A DNA stretch of 28,455 nt from JAAYJR01 sp964611525 (GCA_964611525.1 CAZTAL010000004.1:1-28455); one strand, 5' to 3'; counted from the stretch's first letter, positions 14,239 to 23,668 are shown. Numbers and translations: made by a program. Notes: generated from the sequence alone by a model not told the origin.

Positions 14239-16701
14239 TTACTTTTTAATTATTTTGTTAGTTCTGTTAAATCCTTTGCCATCATTGATATTTACCAAAT
14301 ATATTCCAGGACTTTTCTCAGAAAGATCAATTTTTATTTTGGGTGAATAAAATGCATCTATTCCGGTTTTTTGAAGTATTGTTTTTCCTGATAAGTCGGT
14401 TATTGCGATTTCTACAGGTGATGATCCTACTATATTTTTGCAATTAATGTAAAAGTTGTCTTTAAAGGGATTGGGATAGATTGTTACATTTTTTTCCGCA
14501 AAAATATCTTCGTTTGCTGTTTTTACTTCCTGAACTTTAAGATTGTCAATTGCCCAGCCCCAGCCATTAACTGATTTGTCAGAGGCGAGTCTGAAACGGA
14601 TCATTACTGTGTCACCCGCAGCTAAAGATGTGTTTTGTGTCAGGTTAATACTGTGTTTTATCAACATGCTTTCATGACCGTTGGCTGAAGAAGTATTATT
14701 TGTAAAGTTTTCAGAGAACTTTGAATTCCATTCAGCTTCAAGAGAGGAGTCATAACCCTCTGTAAGTGGCAGCCATCTTTTACCTTTGTCCTTACTTGCT
14801 TCAACAATTACATAGTCCATGAAATCGGGATCAGTGTACAGGCTCCCAGGTACACCCGTTTCAACTAGGGCAATCTCATTAAATGTCATCTCCCCGTTTT
14901 CCTGTAAGATAATCGGATGCTTCAGAAGAGCTATCAGGTTGTATTTTTCATGATCAATGGTAGATACCGGATAGGGATGTTGCGTATGTAAAATATTTCC
15001 TGAAAAGCCTGACAAGGAGGAAATTGCGAAATTTGCACAAAGAAAGTCGTCAGAGCCTTCTTCAAAATCGGTGCTATAACCTGACAAAGGTTCTTTTGTA
15101 TGGCATATTTCTGTTTTGTAAAATCCTATTGAAGGCAATGATCTTTTATTGCATTGAGCCGAATTATCTATCGCTGTTATACGGTACTCAAAATTTTTAT
15201 TATTTAAAATCTGATCGGGTAGCTGTATTGTGCCGCGATATAATCCGTCGTCTTCTAAAGAGAGTAAAACAGGCTCCTGTAGGTCACCGTTTATTTTATA
15301 TTCTATTTTTACAGATTTAATGCCAATATTATCAGTGGCAAGAGCAGATAATTCAATGGTTGGATCTGACTTATATATAAGTTGTAAAGGATTATGTTTT
15401 AAGTCCGGAATGAAATAATCAGGACCTATACGCAAATTGAATTTTTTGTTAGGAGCATCAGCAGGATATTTGAATATTTGATTGTTAGTTGTTACAGCTT
15501 TAAGGTAGTACTGCAGAGTTCCTGTAAAATTGTTCAGAGGTATTTTCCCGGCATATCGCTGAGTATTTTCATCATATTGTAAGTCGACCGATTCACAGGT
15601 ATTGAAGTCATCCATCGAGAAAATGATCTTTACTTTTGATACAGCCTGATCGATATCAGAATTAACGCCGGCATCTACCAGCAATTCTGTGCATGTTTCT
15701 TCGATATCTTTTAGTTGTTCAAAGTCAAAAGAAACTGATTTCCATCCTAATTTTGAGAGGATGGTCAGGATTTTTTCTCCCGGATCATGAACTGCTTCGC
15801 CTTTACAGGCAGCAGGCAACATCAGGCTGTTCTCATCTCCATAGTGATATCCTTTTAAATGGTAAATACTTGCGCCGCTTTTCCATTTGCCGGGAGCGTG
15901 AATCCAATCGATGGTATTGGCAGATTTGTTATTTTGTGTTTCGGAGATGATTTTAAGGTTATCAGAAGTCAGTTGATTATGTAGTTTTTGTGAGGGACTT
16001 GTAAACAATGATTTGTCTGCAATTTGCTGGTTAAGGTAATTATATATGAAGTAATCGTATATGCTGGGAAGATTATTATTGTTATTGAAATAGCCCACCC
16101 CATCTTTGTCTGCAAAGAAACCCGAGAAGCCCAGTCCATGGGTTATTTCGTGCAGTACAGAGCTTACAAAATCGTATTTTGTCTGAGGTGTATTGCCGTC
16201 GGTTCCAAAATGCCAAGGGTATTTATTATTAAAGTTACAAATAATATCATAATCACCGGGATTTACTTCACGGCCGCATAATTTTTCAACCAGGGCTACA
16301 GGGTAATAAATATCTTGTTTTGGGGATCCGCTGAAATTGTTATAAAAAACAGAAGGACGGCTTTTAGCCAATATGTTTTCATTCATATATTCCCAACTGG
16401 CAAGTATTTTTATTGGAATGGGTGAGGATATTAAACTTTCCCAGATACTTGCAGCATATTCAAATGCCTGTTTAGCATCTTCAGGGAAATTTATGTAGGT
16501 GACTTCTATAGATGCTTTTGCGGTAGAGGCCGTTTTAAGCTGATTAAATTGAGCCGGAGGCGGGATAAATCTTTTTTTGACCTCATCCGTCGCAATATTT
16601 ATGGGGCTTTCAATTTCATATACGGGCTTACCCATATATTTTTGTCCCTCGGCATTGCATACCGCTATGCCAAAAAGGACCGCCAGAAGCGTCCACTTCA
16701 T
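14239..16701 (-). CDS. secreted zinc protease-like protein with T9SS sorting domain
   Basis: An 820-residue secreted protein. It has an N-terminal signal peptide (about 1-19), a zincin-like region with H184-E-x-x-H188 in VLHEITHGLGFSGFF, a central region of beta-rich modules (about 340-540), an exterior module around 550-715 with GWGWAIDNLKV, and a type IX secretion sorting domain at 739-820 (starts VTIYPNPF; contains DLSGK and PGIYLV). It should be exported by T9SS and anchored on the cell surface or released. HExxH is followed by GLGFSG rather than the metzincin GxxH, so the third zinc ligand is not obvious. Substrate is unknown. A 32-residue membrane ORF follows after 4 bases. Confidence 0.85.
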   Translation of the reverse strand: MKWTLLAVLFGIAVCNAEGQKYMGKPVYEIESPINIATDEVKKRFIPPPAQFNQLKTASTAKASIEVTYINFPEDAKQAFEYAASIWESLISSPIPIKILASWEYMNENILAKSRPSVFYNNFSGSPKQDIYYPVALVEKLCGREVNPGDYDIICNFNNKYPWHFGTDGNTPQTKYDFVSSVLHEITHGLGFSGFFADKDGVGYFNNNNNLPSIYDYFIYNYLNQQIADKSLFTSPSQKLHNQLTSDNLKIISETQNNKSANTIDWIHAPGKWKSGASIYHLKGYHYGDENSLMLPAACKGEAVHDPGEKILTILSKLGWKSVSFDFEQLKDIEETCTELLVDAGVNSDIDQAVSKVKIIFSMDDFNTCESVDLQYDENTQRYAGKIPLNNFTGTLQYYLKAVTTNNQIFKYPADAPNKKFNLRIGPDYFIPDLKHNPLQLIYKSDPTIELSALATDNIGIKSVKIEYKINGDLQEPVLLSLEDDGLYRGTIQLPDQILNNKNFEYRITAIDNSAQCNKRSLPSIGFYKTEICHTKEPLSGYSTDFEEGSDDFLCANFAISSLSGFSGNILHTQHPYPVSTIDHEKYNLIALLKHPIILQENGEMTFNEIALVETGVPGSLYTDPDFMDYVIVEASKDKGKRWLPLTEGYDSSLEAEWNSKFSENFTNNTSSANGHESMLIKHSINLTQNTSLAAGDTVMIRFRLASDKSVNGWGWAIDNLKVQEVKTANEDIFAEKNVTIYPNPFKDNFYINCKNIVGSSPVEIAITDLSGKTILQKTGIDAFYSPKIKIDLSEKSPGIYLVNINDGKGFNRTNKIIKK

Positions 16702-17167
16702 GGTATTTTGTAATTAAGGTTTGTAAATCAGGCTAAAAGTAATAATGAAATATTATTTTTTGATAATATATTTACTGAAAGCGTGGGTTATAAATGCTGA
16801 TTTTTAATCAGGTTTTTACTGATTTTTAGGATGAAATATTTGAGACCATGACTGAAATTCTGTTTTTCATTTTAATTCAACGATATTATTATAGAGTGTT
16901 GGCTGAAGTAAAATTGAATGGTGTATTTAATAAAGATAAGCAGGTATTAAGGTTATTTTCACGGGGATTAAATAAATCATTATAAAAAAAATAATACATT
17001 TGTTTTTGTTTAAATAAAAATTTATAAAGGCATTAAACGGGACGGCTTATAATATTTTGAAACCCGATAAAAGGAAGATGGCTTGTTTCTTCTGGCCGGA
17101 GGCGCCTTTATTCAATGGTTTTTATTTTAGGGACGCTGATAATTGAATCAACAGGAGGCAATATCTT
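16702..17167. other. divergent intergenic region, protease and kinase genes
   Basis: The region separates divergently transcribed genes. The only clear signals are TACATTTG at 16995-17002, reading toward the kinase, and AGGAGG at 17153-17158. A GC-richer stretch near 17076-17112 (AAAGG and CCTTT with GGC/GCC segments between) may fold in the 5' leader. A 45-codon open frame at 16848-16985 lacks a ribosome site and was not accepted. Confidence 0.5.
16995..17002 (+). promoter_or_regulatory. candidate -7 box of the kinase-regulator operon
   Basis: TACATTTG matches TAnnTTTG. A transcript from here would have a leader of about 160 bases before ATG 17168. Confidence 0.45.
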
Positions 17168-18688
17168 ATGAAAAAAATTCTGGCCATTGACGATAATGAA
17201 ATAAATCTGGCACTTTTAAATCAGATTTTTAAACAACATTATCCTGATTTTCAATTTCTACGGGCTATTTCAGGAAAAGAAGGAGTTGATCTTGCAATAA
17301 ATGAAAATCCCGAAATTATTCTTCTGGATGTTCTTATGCCTGATATGAATGGGTATGATGTATGTAAGATACTTAAGAGCGAAAGTACAACTGAACATAT
17401 ACCTGTACTGATGATTTCTGCACTTGGACAGAATCCGGTTGAGCGGACCAAAGGATTGAATGCCGGTGCGGATGCTTTTATTTCACGGCCTTTCAGTCAG
17501 GATGAGTTAAGAGCACAGATCAATGTAGTGCTCAGGATAAAAAAAGCTGAAGACTTATTACGAAAAAGGAATGAAAGTCTGGAAATTTTAATTAAAAATC
17601 AAACTAATAAATATCTTCAGAATGAAGAGAGGTATTTGCAGATTTCCGAGCATGCGCTGGAGTTTTACTGGGAAGTTGATGAAAAAGGTATTTTTACATA
17701 TGTGAGTCCTGTTATCGAAAAAATTCTTTTTGTGCATCCTGATGAGGTGGTTGGAGAAAAAAGTTATATCGAACTATTTCAGTTAAATAACGTGAAGTCA
17801 GGCAAAAGTAAAATTGAAACTAGTTTTCTGAATAATTCCGGTTTTAATGATGTTGAACTTGAGCTTAAGTTATGGAATAAAAAGGTGATTTGGTTGTCTG
17901 CCAGCGGATTACCAGCTTTTAATCAGAATAGTGTTTTTTTCGGTTTCCGGGGAGTTTGTTATGATATTACCAAACGCAAGCAAACTGAAATTGCGCTGAA
18001 AAAAAGTATTAAGCAGATTAAAAAATACCAGATAAAATTGAAAAAGTTAAATACTGAGGTTACCCTGGCAGAGGAAAAAGAGAGAAGAAGAATTGCCGAA
18101 AATCTTCATGACAGTCTGGGACAAACATTATCACTTGTTTATATTAAATTGTCTTTCATAATGAATGAAGACACCAATTCAAAAATGAAAAAAACATTAC
18201 AGGAAACTTCAGAATTGCTGAATAAAGCGATCACCGAATCACGTATACTGACATACGATCTTAGTCCCCCTGTTCTCTATGAACTCGGCCTTATACCCGC
18301 TTTTAAATGGAAATTGGAGCAGATTGAAGAAAAATATAAGATTAAAACAGTGCTGACGGGTGAATCCCCGAAAATCAGTATCAAGAAGGAATTTAATATT
18401 TTTTTATATCGCATTGTAGCTGAATTGTTAAATAATGCAATAAAACATGCCTGTGCTGATTTAATTGAACTTGAAGTGAGAAAAGATAAGGATTTTTATT
18501 ATATTACTGTTTCCGATAATGGTGTGGGGTTTAAAAAGAAGCTGAATAAAAAGGCTACCATGAAAGGCGGATTCGGTTTGATGAGTATAACTGAAAGACT
18601 TGAAAATATTAAAGGAAATCTGGAGATCAAAACGGAACCTTTAAAAGGAACAAAAGCAATAGTTAGAATTCCGGTAAGTGAAAGTTAA
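17168..18688 (+). CDS. receiver-PAS-HisKA_3 sensor kinase
   Basis: A 506-residue cytoplasmic kinase without membrane segments. A receiver domain occupies 1-125 (acidic D8/D9, phospho-acceptor D54 in LLDVLMPDMNG), then a PAS domain (about 150-275), a coiled coil (about 275-305), a HisKA_3 dimerisation domain with phospho-His H314 in RRIAENLHDSLGQ, and a C-terminal ATPase (ELLNNAIKHA, DNGVGF, GGFGLMSITERL). The usual receiver Lys before PF is Arg here (FISRPF). It resembles NarX/NreB-type kinases that phosphorylate NarL-type regulators, and the adjacent gene encodes one, 5 bases downstream. The receiver at its N-terminus means its activity may answer another kinase. AGGAGG 9 bases before ATG supports the start. 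Confidence 0.92.
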   Translation: MKKILAIDDNEINLALLNQIFKQHYPDFQFLRAISGKEGVDLAINENPEIILLDVLMPDMNGYDVCKILKSESTTEHIPVLMISALGQNPVERTKGLNAGADAFISRPFSQDELRAQINVVLRIKKAEDLLRKRNESLEILIKNQTNKYLQNEERYLQISEHALEFYWEVDEKGIFTYVSPVIEKILFVHPDEVVGEKSYIELFQLNNVKSGKSKIETSFLNNSGFNDVELELKLWNKKVIWLSASGLPAFNQNSVFFGFRGVCYDITKRKQTEIALKKSIKQIKKYQIKLKKLNTEVTLAEEKERRRIAENLHDSLGQTLSLVYIKLSFIMNEDTNSKMKKTLQETSELLNKAITESRILTYDLSPPVLYELGLIPAFKWKLEQIEEKYKIKTVLTGESPKISIKKEFNIFLYRIVAELLNNAIKHACADLIELEVRKDKDFYYITVSDNGVGFKKKLNKKATMKGGFGLMSITERLENIKGNLEIKTEPLKGTKAIVRIPVSES

Positions 18689-18693
18689 CATAT

Positions 18694-19338
18694 ATGGGAA
18701 TAAAAGTATTAATAGCGGATGATCACCAGTTATTCAGAGAGGGATTGGTGAATTTATTGTCCACAGCCTCTGACATTGAAGTTATTGCTGAGGCCAAAGA
18801 TGGAAACGAAACTATTGAAAAAGCAGTGCAGTTAAAGCCTGATGTTGTATTGATCGATATTGGAATGCCGGGGATGAATGGTATTGAAGCGACAAAAATT
18901 CTTAAAAAGGAAATTCCTGTCGTTAAGATAATTGCCCTTTCCATGCATTCTGACAAGCAGTTTGTTAAAGGTATCCTTGAAGCCGGGGCGGACGGGTATC
19001 TTTTAAAGAATTGCACCGTCAGACAACTTATAGATGCTGTATATTCAGTGGTCTCAGGGAAGAAATACCTGAGCGATGAAATAACAGGAATGGTAATAAA
19101 GGGATATTTGGAGCCCCCTGATGCTGAAAGTGAGGGGGATGTTGAACTTTCCGAAAGAGAAAATGAAATTTTAAAATTTTATGCAGAGGGAAAGTCAACC
19201 CGTGAAATTTCCGAAAAGTTATTTATAAGTATAAAAACCGTAGGTACACATAAACAACATATACTTGAAAAGCTTGATCTTAAGAGTAATGCCGATATGG
19301 TTAAGTATGCCATTAAAAAGGGATTGATACAACTTTGA
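18694..19338 (+). CDS. NarL/FixJ-type response regulator
   Basis: A 214-residue regulator with a receiver domain (1-120; D9/D10, phospho-acceptor D55 in LIDIGMPGMNG, Lys in YLLKN) and a C-terminal LuxR-type helix-turn-helix (about 150-210; LSERENEILKFYAEGKSTREISEKLFISIKTVGTHKQHI). It should bind DNA when phosphorylated by the kinase encoded 5 bases upstream. Its targets cannot be read from sequence. The palindromes between it and the GH32 gene are natural candidates for binding sites but this is inference. Confidence 0.95.
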   Translation: MGIKVLIADDHQLFREGLVNLLSTASDIEVIAEAKDGNETIEKAVQLKPDVVLIDIGMPGMNGIEATKILKKEIPVVKIIALSMHSDKQFVKGILEAGADGYLLKNCTVRQLIDAVYSVVSGKKYLSDEITGMVIKGYLEPPDAESEGDVELSERENEILKFYAEGKSTREISEKLFISIKTVGTHKQHILEKLDLKSNADMVKYAIKKGLIQL

Positions 19339-19395
19339 ATAAAAGATGAAAGATAGAAGATTAATAACGTTTAGGATAAGTACAAAAAACGCATA

Positions 19396-19406
19396 ACCCT
19401 TAGGGT
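19396..19406. repeat. ACCCTTAGGGT palindrome, outlying copy
   Basis: Same palindrome as the three copies before tyrA (13829-13947), including the flanking A run. It lies in the 252-base gap between the response regulator and the GH32 gene. Confidence 0.45.
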
Positions 19407-19455
19407 AAAAACCTTAAAGGAAAGTATATATAGGTAAGTAAATTATTTAAAGAAT

Positions 19456-19553
19456 CACAATTGTGGGGGTAAAAATAATTATTGAGCTGAAACCAATGTA
19501 TAATTTGGTATCCTTAGTTCCGGCATTAATGCCGGTGTGCTAAAATATTTTAG
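19456..19553. promoter_or_regulatory. palindromic control region of the GH32 gene
   Basis: Three perfect palindromes lie within 98 bases upstream of the GH32 gene: CACAATTGTG (19456-19465), CCGGCATTAATGCCGG (19520-19535) and CTAAAATATTTTAG (19540-19553). A -7-like TATAATTTG (19499-19507, one base too long) precedes the second. They look like operator sites, or the 16-bp one like a hairpin without a T tail. Confidence 0.45.
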
Positions 19554-19590
19554 ATCATAATTCATCTGCGTCATAATAAAATTTAAATTG

Positions 19591-21039
19591 ATGAAGATCA
19601 TTTATAAGAATTTAGTGGCATTTGCTGTTATCCTTTCTTTTTCTTTTGTTATGCCTGGTAAAGATTATTACGACGAGTTTTATCGTCCCCAATTTCACTT
19701 TACACCGGAAGAAAATTGGCATAATGATCCTAACGGGTTAGTATATTACAAAGGGGAATATAATCTTTTTTATCAGTATAATCCTCTTGGAAATGAATGG
19801 GGATATATGCATTGGGGTCATGCTGTCAGTAAAGATCTGGTTCATTGGGAACACTTGCCGATTGCCATTTTCCCTGATGAAGATTCAAGAGATAAAGTAA
19901 GATGTACTGCTTTTTCGGGATCGGCTATTGTCGATAAAAATAATTTGCTGGGAAAACAGGAAGGAGATGAGAAGACACTTGTAGCTTTTTATACAAGTCA
20001 GCATTGCGGACAGCGGATTGCATTTAGTACCGATAAGGGCATAACATGGAAGAAATATGAAGGGAATCCTGTTCTCCCTTACGATGAAAAGGATGATGCG
20101 CGTGATCCGAAGGTAATTTGGCATGAGCCTTCGGAGAAGTATGTTATGGTTCTGTACCGGAAAATTACCGAAGAGGAAAGATCAAAAGGTGTCTCTTTTT
20201 ATACATCAGAAAATTTAACAGACTGGGAATTTCAGAGTCATGTTTATGGTTTTTATGAATGTCCCGACCTTGTTAATATGAAAGTAACCAACAGGCCTGA
20301 AGAGAATAAGTGGGTATTATTTGACGGGGATGGCAGTTATTTGATAGGTAATTTTGACGGGAAGGAGTTTACCCCTGAGTCCACCAAGATGCAGGGAGAT
20401 TTTGGGAAGAATTATTATGCAACCCAAACATGGAGTAATATTCCTGAGGAAGACGGGCGTGTTATTCAGATTGCCTGGATGAAGGGGGGAGAATTTCCCG
20501 GTATGCCTTTCAACGGGCAGATGACGTTTCCATGTGAACTAACTATTACAAAGTTTAATTTTGGTTATAAATTAATTCGTAATCCTGTAAGTGAAATAGA
20601 ACTGTTACATGGGAAGCATTATGACTGGGAAAATGAAAATCTTATTCCCGGGATAAATAAGAATTTAGTAAAAAAGGTAAAAGGCGACTGCTTACATATC
20701 ATAGGGGAATTTGATCTTAAGACCTCCAACAGTTTTGGATTTATGATCCGTAAAGACAGGAAAAGTCCAGGTACGGAAGTTCTTTATGATGTCAGGCGTG
20801 GCACTTTATCTGTTTTAGGTGCGGCTGTCCCATTGATGCCGGTTGATAAGGTTCTGACATTGGAAATATTAGTTGACAGGGCTTCGGTAGAAATATTTGC
20901 CAATGGCGGACAAACAATCATTACCAACTGCTTCACACCGGAAGAAGGTGCTGATGAATTGGAGCTTTTTACTCACGGCGGTGAGCTGGAAGTCAAAAAG
21001 CTGGATATATATGAGGTGAATTCAGTGTGGAGAGAGTAG
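19591..21039 (+). CDS. secreted GH32 fructan beta-fructosidase
   Basis: A 482-residue glycoside hydrolase of family 32 (levanase/inulinase/invertase). The catalytic trio is present: nucleophile D46 in NWHNDPNG, D172 in the RDP motif, and acid/base E223 in YECPDL. A signal peptide (about 1-24) points to export. The five-bladed propeller (about 30-330) is followed by the usual C-terminal beta-sandwich (about 335-480, ending in RASVEIFANGGQTI). ATG 19591 is preferred over TTG 19588 directly before it. No SusC/SusD pair, fructokinase or transporter is adjacent, so it is an isolated fructan gene. Whether it prefers levan, inulin or sucrose cannot be decided here. Confidence 0.95.
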   Translation: MKIIYKNLVAFAVILSFSFVMPGKDYYDEFYRPQFHFTPEENWHNDPNGLVYYKGEYNLFYQYNPLGNEWGYMHWGHAVSKDLVHWEHLPIAIFPDEDSRDKVRCTAFSGSAIVDKNNLLGKQEGDEKTLVAFYTSQHCGQRIAFSTDKGITWKKYEGNPVLPYDEKDDARDPKVIWHEPSEKYVMVLYRKITEEERSKGVSFYTSENLTDWEFQSHVYGFYECPDLVNMKVTNRPEENKWVLFDGDGSYLIGNFDGKEFTPESTKMQGDFGKNYYATQTWSNIPEEDGRVIQIAWMKGGEFPGMPFNGQMTFPCELTITKFNFGYKLIRNPVSEIELLHGKHYDWENENLIPGINKNLVKKVKGDCLHIIGEFDLKTSNSFGFMIRKDRKSPGTEVLYDVRRGTLSVLGAAVPLMPVDKVLTLEILVDRASVEIFANGGQTIITNCFTPEEGADELELFTHGGELEVKKLDIYEVNSVWRE

Positions 21040-21632
21040 GGGGATTTATTATTTACTATTTATTATTTGGATGCACTTTGAAAAGTAGGTATTTTAAGAG
21101 TTAATAAATTTTATTTTAGATTTTTATGTTGACGTAATATTTTATTGTAAAATTTTTCCTGAATGTAAAAATAAGTCGGTAAATTGTGTATTTGACCTGA
21201 TTTTTGAACATTTAATAAGTTTTTCGATATGTTTGTTGAGAAAATTTGATAATTTTATCAGTACAGATTGTTCTGAAATAATATATCTGAATAATTGTAT
21301 CTGTTCATTCGAGTTGTTATTAAAAAGTTTTATTAATTATTATATTTTAGTATTCCAATCTGTTACATGCGAGATTTAACTTTGTCCTTTGTACTTCAGC
21401 AGATGGTATTTTTTGAAGATTTTTCTGGGAAAGGTTTTTTAAATTGTTTTATGATCAGCCTAAGGTAAAATAAGTAATTTATTTTTTTAATGAATGGTGA
21501 TATATTATTTATGGAGTAAATATTTTTGACTGGAATTGAAAAATTTTGTTAAGATAAAATGGCCTTTGTATTATTTTGGGAATTATAACTGGTTTAAAAA
21601 ATTTTATTTGAATATTTAAAAAATTGAAAAAG
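21040..21632. other. AT-rich intergenic region after the GH32 gene
   Basis: No acceptable coding frame on either strand. The clear signal is TAACTTTG (21377-21384), a -7 box reading toward the URO-D gene. A small palindrome TGATAA-TT-TTATCA lies at 21247-21260. No terminator with a proper T tail was found after the GH32 gene. Confidence 0.5.
21377..21384 (+). promoter_or_regulatory. candidate -7 box of the URO-D family gene
   Basis: TAACTTTG matches TAnnTTTG. It would give a leader of about 240 bases, which is long, so another promoter closer to the gene is possible. Confidence 0.4.
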
Positions 21633-22727
21633 ATGAATTCGAAGGAGCGTGTATTAAGAGCTTTTAAAAAGAAAAATGGATTACCCGACAGAGTTCCGAT
21701 CCAGTTTGATCTATGTAAACAGCTAACTGATCTATTCGGCAAAGAATTGGGAATAGTGCCCGATTATTCATTTTCATATTATGAAGATTTGACCTATAGA
21801 ATTTCGGCTAATGAGATTCGCACAAAATTAGGAAGCGATGTAGTTGTTGTTGGTGGAACTGTTCCTGAAAATTACCAACCAAAAGTTGTTCAAGGAGATA
21901 TTACTACAAATGAATTTGGTATGCACATGAAACCTACACAGCTTTATGTAGAAGTAGTAAAATGTCCTTTAAGTCAAGTTGAATCGGTTGAGGAAATAGA
22001 AAAATATTCTTTCCCAGATCCATATGCCCATGGAAGATTTGATAAAGCTAAAAGAGATATTGATAAATATGGTAAAGAATTTTTTATTATTGGAGATGTT
22101 GAAATTACGTTGTTTGAGATGGCATGGCATCTCACAGGTTTGGAAAAATATCTCATGGGAATGATGATGAGGGAACCTTGGGTGGAAAAGTTGAACGACC
22201 GTGTTGAGCAATGGAGCATGGGATTGGCTCAACAGTTAGTAAAAGCAGGTGTTGATGCGATTTGGTTAGGTGAAGACTTGGGCACCCAAACTTCTGTGCT
22301 TATTTCTCTTGAGGATTGGAGAAGAATGTTTAAGTGGCGATATAAAAGAATGATTGAAAAATTGAAACAGGAAAATAAAAATTTAATTGTCATTATGCAT
22401 TCTGATGGAGCAGTTGCCCCTTATATTGAAGATTTTATAGAAATCGGGATTGATGTTTATAACCCTGTTCAACCCAATGTGCCAGGTTCAGATCCTGAAG
22501 ATCTAAAAGAAAGGTATGGCGAAAGAATTTGTTTTTTTGGTGGGATTGATCAACAGGAGCTCCTGCCTACTGGCAATATTGAAAGTATTCGGGAAGCGGT
22601 AAAATACAGAACAGAAATTTTAGGGAGAAATAGAGGTTACTTATTAGCTCCGGCTCATATTATTCAAGCCGATGTAACTACAGAAACGGTAAAAGAATTA
22701 ATTAGAGCAGCATATGAACTTGGTTGA
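21633..22727 (+). CDS. uroporphyrinogen decarboxylase-superfamily protein, no Zn Cys
   Basis: A 364-residue member of the URO-D/MtaA/CmuA superfamily. The N-terminal SKERVLRAFKKK(N)GLPDRVP is the typical opening, VDAIWLGEDLGTQ and the C-terminal PAHIIQADVTTETVKEL are family blocks. Where corrinoid methyltransferases have HxC, this protein has H256-S-D-G, and the late Cys is replaced in the block with PAHIIQ, so the zinc site of MtaA-like enzymes is not present. It is unlikely to be HemE itself, because the HemE N-terminal signatures are missing. Function is unknown. ATG 21633 is preferred over TTG 21624. A terminator follows at 22862-22893. Confidence 0.82.
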   Translation: MNSKERVLRAFKKKNGLPDRVPIQFDLCKQLTDLFGKELGIVPDYSFSYYEDLTYRISANEIRTKLGSDVVVVGGTVPENYQPKVVQGDITTNEFGMHMKPTQLYVEVVKCPLSQVESVEEIEKYSFPDPYAHGRFDKAKRDIDKYGKEFFIIGDVEITLFEMAWHLTGLEKYLMGMMMREPWVEKLNDRVEQWSMGLAQQLVKAGVDAIWLGEDLGTQTSVLISLEDWRRMFKWRYKRMIEKLKQENKNLIVIMHSDGAVAPYIEDFIEIGIDVYNPVQPNVPGSDPEDLKERYGERICFFGGIDQQELLPTGNIESIREAVKYRTEILGRNRGYLLAPAHIIQADVTTETVKELIRAAYELG

Positions 22728-22861
22728 TAAGAAATCAAAGATAAATTCTGAAAATATTCCTCTAAAGGGTAAAACTATGTTTCAAGATCCAATTACAGAT
22801 TCTATCTAAAAATTAAAAATCATCAGGGGATTATCTTCAGAATAAAAAATTATTTTCTCCT

Positions 22862-22893
22862 AAACAATAGGGAAAGGGTTATATTGTTTTTTT
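22862..22893 (+). terminator. terminator after the URO-D family gene
   Basis: AAACAATA (22862-22869) and TATTGTTT (22882-22889) form an 8-bp stem with a 12-base loop, and the T run continues to 22893. The stem is AT-rich, so efficiency may be modest. It lies before the convergent pepE gene. Confidence 0.55.
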
Positions 22894-22945
22894 AATGACT
22901 ATCCCTATAAAAGTTATATAAGTCAGCCTTGTAGTTTCTTATTTT

Positions 22946-23668
22946 TTAGGCCAGAAATCCTGTTTCCATAAGGAAACTAAGATCATCTTTAGTTGATAAT
23001 TCAACTGGTTTTTCGCTTTTTTTAAATATGCGGCACATCTTACTGCCTATCAGTTGTAGTTTATCTTCTTCAAGTTTTAGCATAGTCCCCTCCCTTAGTC
23101 CCACAACATAAATTTCAGGATTCAGTTTAATAAATTCCTGTATACGTTGTTCACGTGTTTCACCTGCATGATCCCTGAAGTTTTCGTCAAGGTAATGGGG
23201 ATTTATCTGGAAGGGTACAAGCCCAATACATTCAAAACCTTTTGGCTCAACAATAGGCATGTCGTTGGTAGTGCGCAGGGTAGGACAGGCAATATTCGCA
23301 CCGGCACTCCAACCGATATAAGGGGTACCGTTAAATACTTTTTCCCTTATTGGATACATGAGTTTTTGTTCATGGAGTTTGCGTACTAAATGCCATGTGT
23401 TCCCTCCGCCTATAACTATAGCCTCTGCATCTTCAATGGCCTTTACAGGATCGTTGAATGTATGGAGACCCACTATGTGATGCCCGAATTCTGAAAAGCG
23501 ATTTTCCACTTTCTCGCAATAGGCATCATAAGTAAAGTTAATAGCTGCGTAAGGGATAAAGACAGCAGTTACCGGTTTATCTCCCAGAAATTTATGTATT
23601 TCGTATTTTGGATGATCAAGGTAGGGTCCTCCTGCCATGGTCGAGTTGCTTATGAGTAAAAGCTTCAT
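22946..23668 (-). CDS. pepE: dipeptidase E (peptidase S51)
   Basis: A 240-residue peptidase of family S51, which cleaves N-terminal aspartyl dipeptides in the cytoplasm. The catalytic Ser lies in the GWSAGAN nucleophile elbow (S121), with D136 in TTNDMPIV and H158 in INPHYLD in the positions expected from Salmonella PepE. AIVIGGGNTWHLV is also typical. Length agrees with PepE (about 230). It follows the creatininase-family gene by 59 bases on the same strand, so the two may act together on small amide or peptide substrates. Confidence 0.92.
   Translation of the reverse strand: MKLLLISNSTMAGGPYLDHPKYEIHKFLGDKPVTAVFIPYAAINFTYDAYCEKVENRFSEFGHHIVGLHTFNDPVKAIEDAEAIVIGGGNTWHLVRKLHEQKLMYPIREKVFNGTPYIGWSAGANIACPTLRTTNDMPIVEPKGFECIGLVPFQINPHYLDENFRDHAGETREQRIQEFIKLNPEIYVVGLREGTMLKLEEDKLQLIGSKMCRIFKKSEKPVELSTKDDLSFLMETGFLA

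Noticed and set aside
14095..14346. 83-codon plus-strand frame
   Set aside because: Overlaps antisense the tyrosine leader promoter, the small ORF and the end of the protease; no recognisable protein.
16848..16985. 45-codon frame before the kinase gene
   Set aside because: No ribosome site and no recognisable motif; a frame this short is expected by chance in AT-rich DNA.
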